Below, piece after piece: positions 1 through 9,500 of a stretch of 64,000 nt of DNA. Source of the stretch: Cyrtodaria siliqua (Eukaryota; Mollusca; Bivalvia; Adapedonta; Hiatellidae). The stretch covers positions 1 through 64,000 of the forward strand of contig JAWPHD010005598.1 in the NCBI GenBank assembly GCA_037043455.1, written 5' to 3'. The notes beneath the pieces were generated by a model that worked only from the letters and a program-made list of their open reading frames with translations, was not told where the DNA came from and did not search any database. The translations under genes were made by a program, and so were the position numbers. Within the stretch, counting starts at the first letter, position 1. Every line of letters starts with the position of its first letter.

Positions 1-977
1 ACATTTCAGGTTGGTCGGAAATTCAATATGGCCGCCACAGCTAAAAATAGATTTTCAAAAAAACAAGTTTGTAGCGAGTACTTCTTGAAAACTATAAGTG
101 ATATTGATATGGGACTTTTTCTAAAATTATCAGTATGGAATGATGTTGATCCTGTCGAAAAATATTTTGATGCAACGCTAAACATGGCCGCCAGCGGCCA
201 TCTTTGTTTACATAGAGTTATATAATGAAAACTTGTAGCGACTACTCCTCTGAACTACTTGACGGATTTTCATGAAACTTCACAGGAATGTTGCTCTTAA
301 TGTCTAATTGATCCTAGCAAAATTTCAGGTCGGCCGGAAATTCAAGATGGCCGCCACGGATAAAAATAGATTTTCAAAAAAACAAGTTTGTAGCTATTAC
401 TTCTTGAAACTATAAGTGATATTGATATGCTTTTCCTAAAATGATCAGTATGGCATGATGTTGATCCTTGTCGAAATCGTTTTGATTCGATGTTACATGG
501 CTGTCAGCGACATCTTTGTTTACATAGAGTTATCTAGTAAAAACTTGTAGCGACTACTTCTCTGTAACTACTCGACGGATTTTGATGAAACTTCACGTGA
601 ATGTGGCTCTTGATGTCTTATTGATCCTAGCAAAATTTCAGGTCGGTGAGAGATTCAAGATGGCCGCCATGGCTAAAAATAGATTTTTAAGATACAAGTT
701 TGTAGCGACTACTTCTTGAAAACTATAAGTGATATTGATATGGGACTTTTTCTAAAATGATCAGTATGAAATGATGTTGATCCTTGTCAAACATTATTTT
801 GATTTGACGTTAAACATTGCCGCCAGCGGCCGTCTTTGTTACATAGAGTTATATAATGAAAACTTGTAGCGACTACTCCTCAGAAGCTACTTGACGGGTT
901 TTCATGAAACTTCACAGGAATGCTGAACTAGCAATCAAAAACCTATCAGTAGAGCTTCAAGGTCATTGACCTCTTGT
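1..977 (+). mobile_element. Family A HINE/Helentron-like element, 3' part
   Basis: The window opens inside a tandem array of units of about 320 bp, each carrying the landmarks 'TTGTAGCGACTACT', 'AAGATGGCCGCCA' and 'TTTACATAGAGTTATATA'. The array stops at a sharp 3' end at 947-977: the subterminal motif CAGTAGAGCTT, the perfect hairpin AGGTCA-T-TGACCT, then CTTGTT. The same end closes three other copies in the window (13647, 24828/26184, 54831), so it is a real element boundary. No transposase reading frame is present, so the element is non-autonomous. The assignment to Helentron-associated elements is inferred from the architecture. Confidence 0.7.
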
Positions 978-990
978 TTTGTTGTGTTGT

Positions 991-3523
991 TTTTAGCTCT
1001 ACTGGCCAAAGGCCAGCAGAGCTTATGGGATGCCGAGTTGTCAGTCGTCCGTCCGTCGTCCGTCCGTCGTTAACTTTTGTCTCGTTAAGACGATAGGTCC
1101 TTCATTTTTCATCCGATCTTTACCAAACTTTAACAGGTTGTTAATATCAATGAAAGCTCGGATAAGTTCGAAAACCAGTCAGATCGGACCAGTAACAGCA
1201 GAGTTATGGCCCTTGATTTAGTTCAAAATGCTATATTGCTATATTTTGCCTCGTTAAGACGATAGGGCCTTCATTTATCATCCTATCTTTACCAAAGTTT
1301 ACCACATTGTAAATATCAATGAAAGCTCAGACAAGTTCGAAAACCAGCCAGATCGGAACAGTAACAGCGGAGTTATGGTCCTTGATTTAGTTAAAAATGC
1401 TATATTTTGCCTCGTTAAGACGATATGGCCTTCATTTTTGATCCTATCTTTACCAAACTTTACCACATTGTTAATATCAATGAAAGCTCGGACAAGTTCG
1501 AAAACCAGCCATATCAGACTAGTAAAGGCGGAGTTATGGCCCTTGATTTAGTTAAAAATGCTATATTTTGCCTCGTTAAGACGATAGGGGCTTCATTGTT
1601 CATCCGATCTTTATCAAACTTTATCAGATTGTTAATGTCATTGAAAGCTCGAACAAGTTCGAAAACCAACCATATCGGACTAGTAACAGCGGAGTTGTGG
1701 CCCTTGATTTAGTTAAAAATACTATATTTTGCCTCGTTAAGACGATAGGGGCTTCATTGTTCATCTGATCTTTACCAAACTTTATCAGATTGAAAAATAT
1801 CAATGAAAGCTCGAGCAAGTTCGAAAACTAGCCATATCGGACCAGGAACAGCGGAGTTATGGCCCTTGATTTAGTTAAAAATGCTATAGTTTGCCTCATT
1901 AAGACGATAGGGGCTTCATTGTTCATACCGATCTTTACCAAACTTTATTAGAGTGTTAATATCAATGAAAGCTCGGACAAGTTCGAAAACCAAACATATC
2001 GGACCAGTAACAGCTTAGTTATGGCCCTTGATTTAGTTCAAAACGCTATATTTTGCCTCGTTAAGACGAGAGGGCCTTTATTTTTCATCCGATCGTTACC
2101 AAACTTTTATTTTTTTAATTATTTTTTAAATTAATATATTTTTTTTTTTATTATTTTTTTTTATAAATTTTTAATTTAATTATTAATTTTTTTAATTTTT
2201 AATTATTTTTTTTCTTTTTATTTTTTTTAATTAATAATATTTTTTTTAGCTCTATGTTGGACCAGTCGGACCAGTAACAGAGGAGTTATGGCTCTTGATT
2301 TAGTTAAAAATGCTATATTTTGCCTCGTTAATACGGTAGGGCCTTCATTTTGATCTGATCTTTACCGAACTTTAACAGATTCTTTTGTTATGGCCCTGAT
2401 TTAGTTCAAAAGCTGTTTTTTGCCCGAAACTTCCAAAAAAACGTAAATGGCAGTCACTCACATCGCTTCATTGATGTTATAAGAGCCATGTTAGCCAGTA
2501 GAGCGTCCACAGGCCCTCTTGGGCCTCTTGTTCATCCTATCTTTACCAAACTTTACCACATTGTTAATATCAATGAAAGCTCAGACAAGTTCGAAAACCA
2601 GCCAGATCGGACCAGTAACAGCGGAGTTATGGTCCTTGATTTAGTTCAAAATGCTATATTTTGCCTCGTTAAGACGATACGGCCGTCATTTTTGATCCTA
2701 TCTTTATCAAACTTTACCACATTGTTAATATCAATGAAAGCTCGAACAAGTTCGAAAACAAGCCATATCGGACCAGTAACAGCGGAGTTATGGCCCTTGA
2801 TTAGTTAAAAATGCTATATTTTGCCTCGTTAAGATGATAGGGGCTTCATTGTTCAACCGATTTTTACCAAACTTTATCAGATTGTTAATATCAATGAAAG
2901 CTGGGACACGTTCGAAAAATATTCATATCGGATCATATCGGACCAGTAACAGCGGAGTTATGGCCTTTGATTTAGTTAAAAATGCTTTATTTGCCGCGTT
3001 AAGACGATAGGGGCTTCATTGTTCATCCGATCTTTACCAAACTTTATCAGATTGTTAATGTCATTGAAAGCTTGAACAAGTTCGAAAAACAGCCAGATAG
3101 GACCAGTAACAGCGAGTTATGACCCTTCATTTAGTTAAATATGCTATATTTTGCCTCGTTAAGACGATAGGGGCTTCATTGTTTATCTGATCTTTACCAA
3201 ACTTTATCAGATTGTTAATATCAATGAAAGCTCGGACAAGTTCGAAAACCATTCATATCGCACCAGTAACAGCGGAATTATGGCCCTTGATTTAGTTCAA
3301 AATGCTATATTTTGCCTCGTTAATACAGTAGGGCCTTCATTTTTCATCTGATCTTTACCAAACTGTACCAGATTCTTTAGTTATGGCCCCTTGATTTAGT
3401 TAAAAAGCTGCTTTTTGCCCGAAACTTTCAAAAAAAACGTAAATGGCAGTCGCTCGCTTCATTGATGTTATAAGAGCCATGTTAGTCAGTAGAGCGTCCA
3501 CAGGCCCTCTTGGGCCTCTTGTT
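991..3523 (+). mobile_element. Family B HINE/Helentron-like element with two 3' ends
   Basis: It begins with the palindromic head TTTTAGCTCTACTGGCC-AAA-GGCCAGCAGAGCT (991-1023), followed by a short CCGT tract and then about 15 tandem units of about 160 bp. Unit landmarks are 'CTCGTTAAGACGATAGGG', 'GAAAGCTCGGACAAGTTCG' and 'GCGGAGTTATGGCCCTTGA'. A complete 3' end (GCCAGTAGAGC, hairpin AGGCCC-TCTT-GGGCCT, CTTGTT) occurs at about 2494-2532, more units follow, and a second copy of the same end closes the element at about 3486-3523. No transposase is present. The open frames inside are shadows of the repeat. Confidence 0.75.
2106..2250. repeat. AT-rich poly-T tract inside the family B element
   Basis: About 145 bp built almost only of T and A interrupts the 160-bp units of the surrounding element. 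The units resume immediately after it with 'GGACCAGTAACAG'. This looks like slippage expansion inside the array, or a poor-quality assembly stretch. Confidence 0.6.
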
Positions 3524-4226
3524 TTGGAAAAATGATGATACACTCAACTTGATACATTGTTTCCTTTGCTGTTCTAGAATATTTTTTATCTTGTAAACGG
3601 TTCATTATATATGTGTGAAGTTAAGCAGGAGTAATTATGTTATTTTTAAGTGAATAACATTTTAAAAAAACCACTTGAAAACGCAGTGGCGTCTGTTTTT
3701 TAAGCATCCGAAATAAGGACTATCCGGATTTACATCAACTTTTTACGCTGACTGTCTTAAATAACTTAACGTCTAAGTCATGTTTACTGCATCAAGTCAT
3801 TAGCGTCTTCGAAAAAAAAGGTAGGAAACGGTTATAAGTTTATTTAAATGTTATAAAATTGCTGTCTTTATTCATAATTAATCGTTTTAGTTTGAAACAC
3901 GGAAGCAAATTCAAAACCGAAAGTAACCTAAATTTTTAATCTGCAACCCCGAGATTCTTATAATTTGATGTGGTTATCAGTGAAGTAATAAGAGAGTGAA
4001 TGGGTACATAATCGAATCTCGCATAATCTCGTATGGCTAAAATGAGAAAGATAAGCGTCTCTGTACATGATCAGAAATTTCATCATGATCGCTGGGCGCT
4101 CTTTAAATTCGCTTAGAACTGTGACAGGTGCGCGGTTAACGTTGTCAGTCCAATGTTTTGAATATAGCGGAATGGAATGGGTTTATTGTACCGGTAATCA
4201 GATTAGCTTTAATCTAATTGTAATTG
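3524..4226. other. Unassigned AT-rich DNA, presumed intron
   Basis: No exon with homology I can recognise, no tandem repeat and no transposon boundary is visible here. It lies upstream of the first recognisable WDR81 exon and is presumably intronic, because the BEACH-encoding part of the gene should be further upstream. Confidence 0.5.
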
Positions 4227-4876
4227 CAGTGCCCCAGATAACTTTTGGACCTATTGGGTATTTCCCTCATGAAATTAAAATTGAGTGAATTTCAAATTTT
4301 CAAAAATAATAGGGTGATTTGGGGATCAAATGTAAACAAGCAAGGTAACTTGCCCGTCTTTATGTGAGCTTTATTGACTTGTTATTCATGGCACTTTGGT
4401 TTGTCAATGATTAATAATTATTAACAATTAATATCCATAGAAACACTAATCACATGTGTTAATTTCAGAAGTGTTTCTTAACGGTAACTCGCTTTTCGAT
4501 TTACGTTCTCGTTTCGACATTTTTATCGTCTGCACAACGCCAACGCTTTTGACAGTAAACAAGAAAGCGCCCAGACGACTACACAATAGTATAGACTGGT
4601 ATAGCGTACATATTCAACTATATGTGTTCTCTTTTACTGCTCCACTTTATCGATAATTATGTAACGTCCCAGTCAATATAAACACCGAAAGTAAAATCTG
4701 CTTTTTGTTAATATTGGACATCAATCATTTGAACACTTTGACTGTCGATACGCTCGAAAATTAAAATGTTTGAGTGAAAAGGAAATTGCTTGGTACGCAT
4801 GTCAGGGAAATTTAATGGGTATTTGGCAATTTTAATTGAGTGAAATACGCAGATACGCTGCTTATCTGGGGCACTG
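4227..4876. mobile_element. Non-autonomous TIR DNA transposon (650 bp)
   Basis: The ends are perfect inverted repeats, CAGTGCCCCAGATAA at 4227-4241 and TTATCTGGGGCACTG at 4862-4876. The hexamer TAATTG lies directly against both ends (4221-4226 and 4877-4882) and is the likely target-site duplication. There is no transposase frame. The CAG start resembles hAT elements, but I see six matching flanking bases rather than eight, so the superfamily is left open. Confidence 0.8.
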
Positions 4877-4882
4877 TAATTG

Positions 4883-5625
4883 TTACACCTTCGTTGCTAT
4901 TTTGACGTTTAATTTCTATACATACACATATTCTTTCAAGGTTTATTAAAAACAGAGTTTATTATTATCAAATGTTGGTTAGCGATTGATGACAATTTGG
5001 AGGTCTAGATTGCGTTTGCGGGCATACATGGCTGAAAGTAAGCCATTTCGACGTGAAGATTATCATTTACTCAAAGGAAGAAATAATTATTAAGTCTAAT
5101 TATTGGATTTTTTTATTTTTTATTTTTATTCTTATAAAATAATTACTTTTTTTAAATACTAGCAACCGTGTAGGTGGAACATATATTGTAACTTATGACA
5201 CAGTAACTGGCAAGACCGAATAAGATAATATTGTATAAAAAATATAATGTCACAAAAGAAATGTGTAATTAAAACACGTAAGTTGAGTTGGGTTTTAGCA
5301 ATGTAGATACATCAGTTTAGCATTGGTTATATGCCCCTAATATTGCCGTATTAAAATGGCATAATAAATCAACTTGTTTAACTATAATATCTTTTAAATA
5401 AAAATGAAACATTTAACAGACTTACGCGTTATTTTTTTAAATTTTTTTTTTTTTGACAAATCCGAACGAACGTAATCAACTTTCGAATGCGTTTAGTTTC
5501 ACTAATAATGCACAATATAAATAAAATTAAAAAATATTACACAATTATAGTGTATATATCTAGTGTCACGGCCAGTGTTTGTGATTAATGGCCTCTTTGA
5601 TCTAAACAAATATCCTGTTTAGGAC
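4883..5625. other. Unassigned AT-rich DNA
   Basis: AT-rich sequence with homopolymer runs near 5110 and 5440. I see no exon, no clear repeat boundary and no RNA gene. Confidence 0.5.
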
Positions 5626-5738
5626 AGCCAATTAGCCACGGGGTACATACGGTACCCCGTGGCTAATTGGGCTGTTGATATATGTACCCCGTGGCTAATT
5701 AGCTGTTGATATGTACCCCGTGGCTAATTGGCTGTTAT
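5626..5738. repeat. Short minisatellite with an inverted copy
   Basis: Three direct copies of a unit of about 30 bp containing GTACCCCGTGGCTAATT start near 5652, 5684 and 5713. An inverted copy (AATTAGCCACGGGGTAC) lies immediately upstream at 5629-5645, so inverted and first direct copies form a hairpin. Confidence 0.8.
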
Positions 5739-5969
5739 GACTGGAATATTGGAGAAACCTTTATATCTTTTGATTGCAATTAACAACCTGCCATGAATCC
5801 AACATTACCGACTCTTCAGTTAATTGTTTGTTTGCATGGTTATATATCTATGTAGATCCTATGAGCTCTGAAACCTTATAGTAAAAATTACCATCTCCAG
5901 GACACTTATGGTGAAATGCATTGGAAAGCGCTTAATTGATACAGACATTAAACGTTGACATTCGTTTAA

Positions 5970-6103
5970 GAACCATAGGACTCAATTTGATAATAAGAGT
6001 AGGGCACGGTTCCCGGATTCCTATTTATCCTTCCCCTCTCTCTTAGGCGGCTCTAAATAACCTATACTGTGTTGATGAGCCGTGAAACAACATTCGATTC
6101 GAT
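5970..6103 (+). mobile_element. SINE-like 3' fragment
   Basis: This segment ('GAGTAGGGCACGGTTCCCGG', 'GCGGCTCTAAATAACCTATA', 'GTTGATGAGCCGTGAAACAA', then ATTCGATTCG) recurs at 34500-34625 and 55618-55722, and in reverse orientation at 15005-15245. The dispersed copies and simple-repeat tail indicate the 3' part of a SINE. No A or B box is retained here. Confidence 0.55.
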
Positions 6104-6244
6104 TCGTTGGAAAAGATATTTAATTGCCCAAAAGAGCACCAACAATGATCGGTTGACTAAGAGTCTTTAAAACATAATTCAAGCGTTTACATAACCAAAA
6201 AGTGTACACTTTAAACCCTTTAACGAGGATCAATTGGAGGGCGA

Positions 6245-6345
6245 GTCTGGTGCCAGCAACCAAGCCGAGGAGGAGGGGGGAATGATGCTGGTGACATGAT
6301 GGTGATGATGACATTTATGTAACAGATGATGATACTTTCGATGAT
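6245..6345 (+). pseudogene. Decayed duplicate of the acidic WDR81 exon
   Basis: This stretch aligns by eye to the acidic exon downstream. 'CCAAGCCGAGGAGGAGGGGG' appears at 6256-6277 and again near 6399-6418, followed in both by 'AATGATG.TGGTG', a GAT-rich stretch and 'ACAGATGA.GATA.T'. The upstream copy has lost the reading frame through small indels, so it is read as a dead local exon duplication. An older alternative exon that is still spliced cannot be excluded without transcripts. Confidence 0.55.
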
Positions 6346-6373
6346 ATTACACATTGTATTAATTTCTTGTTAG

Positions 6374-6591
6374 TTAACATTGAAGACATTCGACCAGACC
6401 AAGCCGAGGAGGAGGGGGAGAATGATGTTGGTGTTGATGACGATGACCTTGCCAACTTTGATGTCACAGATGACGATATTCTGGATAATGACTTCCCGCA
6501 TTTTTCAATCGGCAGCGCCATGTCACCATCGGTAGATTCATACAGCACAGATCAGGTTCACCTTGATGGGGATTCATACAGCACGGATAAG
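6374..6591 (+). CDS. WDR81: WDR81 exon w1: acidic linker
   Basis: Encodes an Asp/Glu-rich stretch ('[20 protein letters not shown]') followed by Ser/Tyr/Asp-rich sequence. The end is a donor at AAG|GTACTG in phase 0, matching the next exon. The start is less certain: I chose the acceptor TTGTTAG at 6367-6373, which leaves two bases completing a codon. Low-complexity acidic linkers are expected between the BEACH domain and the downstream helical region, but this segment has no motif I can match. This is the least secure exon of the gene. Confidence 0.55.
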
Positions 6592-9500
6592 GTACTGCTT
6601 GAAAGATATTCAACATAAAGGTCGTATTATGCATGATAAGCATAATTAATAAAATTACCTCGGATGACATCCATTTCGAAGACTTTTCTCTGTTAAGCTT
6701 ATCTCTATTTGGGTTTGTTGAATTCCCTAGAGCTTTAATCAAGAAGAAATTAATATAATAAAAAATAATTATAAGAGATTGGTATTTAAATTTTTAGAAT
6801 TTTGTTTTTTGCTTAAATGCAGGTATCCCAGAGAAGTACTGAGAGTGACAGCTTCCAGGATGATGAGTCTGCCAGGACGGACAGGGAGAGCATCGACAGG
6901 GCCTCTATTCACAGTATATCACATATCATAGAAATAGCACAGGAGAAAAACTCTAGCGAAAATCTCAGCAATAATTATGAAGACAGTGTTGAAGAAGAAG
7001 AAGACGAAGAAAAGATCAAACAAAATCATACTGCTGTTCACTTAGATGATATGCACCCATCTGATTCAGCTTCAGCACTAAACTCAAACAACCAATCACA
7101 AGATTTTCATTTTCAACATGGCCAATCAAAAGACAGCAAAACATCAGATGACCAAATAAATGATGATGACAGTAAATCAAGCTCCTATATGATCAGGAGT
7201 GAGACTGATGAGTTCAGACAAATCCACTACAGTCATACGATCAATATTTGTGATGTTTCCGCCGAGAGCGTTAAGTGGCTCTCTCATCGTCTAGGACCGC
7301 TGTTAACAGCAAAATACTTGTCCAAAAACCTGGTTCGAATGTTGGCTTTGTGTTATCTGGGGGAGGAACAAGTGGTGCTGGTTTCAGAAATAGGTAAGTT
7401 CATTTTGAATAAATGTTAGCTTTAAATTTGTTGCACTTTTTATATAAGCAATACTTTCAGAATATTAATGCTTTTGTAGTTTAATCCTTAACCCGCTAAG
7501 CACGACTATAATAGCCTTTGCGTCCATTGTAAACCCAGATCAGCCTGTGAGTAACTCGAATGTCAAAACACCCGTGTCACATAAATGGAATGGTCTTCAT
7601 TTAAAGAAAGAATAGTCCATTATATTTATATAGGGGGTTAAGGGTTAATTGAAGATGAATAATCTGATGCTATTATTTGCACTATGCTTCTGCTATCTTG
7701 ATCTTATTCACAATTTCTTTTTACTATATCAGGAAAGAAATATATATATTTTCTGTTACTACAAATGTCCCTTCATATTATCCAGACAACAACTGCATAA
7801 GTATGAGGGGATAATAGTCCAGATCTGTTTTCCATTATGTGTATGCTGCGTATGTAATTCTATCCCTCCTCCCTCAAAAAACAACAATACAACAATACAG
7901 CAAACAACATCCACAGTATCTCCAGGGTTCTGGAAATATTTTGGAACAGGGCAAGTGGATTTTCAAAAGTCACTTGCCCTGCCCATAATGTCACTTGCCC
8001 CACATTTAAGAACACTTAATTGCCCTAAAAATTGGCGCTGTACCATTATTCTTGTTAAACGGGATGGACCGCCGCATAATTTGGACCATTATACTTAGAA
8101 AAGAAAGGGAGAGTGTATTTTATGAATTAGTTAATACATTGTATTTATTCATATAAAAAAATCAAATGGTTGCATTTTCTTCTTTTGTGTCTATTACATC
8201 TTTGTGTTACTTAAATCATAAAATGATGAGACAGTATACAAACTCATTTTATTCCGCCCTCCCACCCCACCCGAAACACCACACACACAACCCCGCATCA
8301 TTTTTGATGACCATCCGAAAAAAAAGATTGGCAGCTAGTGTACTGGAACTTATAATGTCACAGTGTGTACAATTAACTAGTTGACAGAAAAAAATAGAAG
8401 CTATTGTATTCATTTAAAACGTTACTTGGCCCCCAATTTCTGCAACCATGGTAACGTTCCTACAGGTTTGTATTTTAACTAAAGGGAATTGGATGAAAGC
8501 AAGAGGCGTGAATAGGGGTTCACTTACTAGGGTTCCCTAGGAATTGTTTAAGAAGTAGTAGCAGTAACCTTATTTCAAAAGCGAAAGTTTAGAACTTGAG
8601 AAATGTTCTGAAATCGCGAAAACCCATGACATGCGCATATCGCTAAGTTATGCAACTTATTGTGTAGTATGCACTTCCAGATACGTTTAATTAGCGCATT
8701 GATAAACGAGTTTTTCGAGTAAAAGAAATGTATTTTCGTTACGAAAAAATCTTCGGCAAAATGATCTAAACAAAAACAACGTCACGAGGGTCTGTCAGTC
8801 ATTATTTTGACACATTAAATTTGCAAATTAAGAAAGAGTTTTTTGATTTGATTTGTGGAAAGTCCAGATTATATTTGAAAACGATTTCTGAAAGTAGCTA
8901 TGTTTATGGTTGGAAGGTCACGGACATAATTGCCGCGATTTCATTGGCCAATGGACACACGTCTGACGGTCTTGTCAGGATAAGTTGTTTTCAAACGGTG
9001 TGAAATGCGCGTGTGGGTTAATTATAAAATAATGCCACCAATTAAGCTGCCTGGGGCGAGATTGTTGATTGTACCGAAAGTTGTTTGATCTTATTAACAA
9101 TCGCTAGCGGCGAAAAACAGCGGCCAGTTGTATTCAGTTATCAGAATGAAATTCTGATATTGCTAGTTTGCCACTTGATTTGTTCTGGAATAGAAATGTC
9201 CGTCGGGCAAGTGGCGGGCAACCAGATTTGCGAAGGTCACTTGCCCGCACCCAAAATCCACTTGCCTGGGGCGTCGGGCAACCGTATTTACGGAACCCTG
9301 ATCTCCAAGGGGAAGTATAATTTAGAGTTTAAAATGTAATTTTGTGTGTGCAAAAAACATTTTATACCAATAATATATGTAATATTACGTCTCCGTTTTC
9401 ATCAATCATGAGTGGAGTCTGGACTAATGTTTGTGCTTAAAATATGTTTACATTTAACCCTTAACCCACTTAACATGACTATAATGGCCTTTGCGTCCAT

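Noticed and set aside
4067..4288. 73-codon + strand frame
   Set aside because: It crosses the left terminus of the TIR element at 4227 and has no recognisable motif.
8166..9339. Short frames within the 7923-9300 element as transposase exons
   Set aside because: No recognisable transposase motif. Composition and length are compatible with chance.
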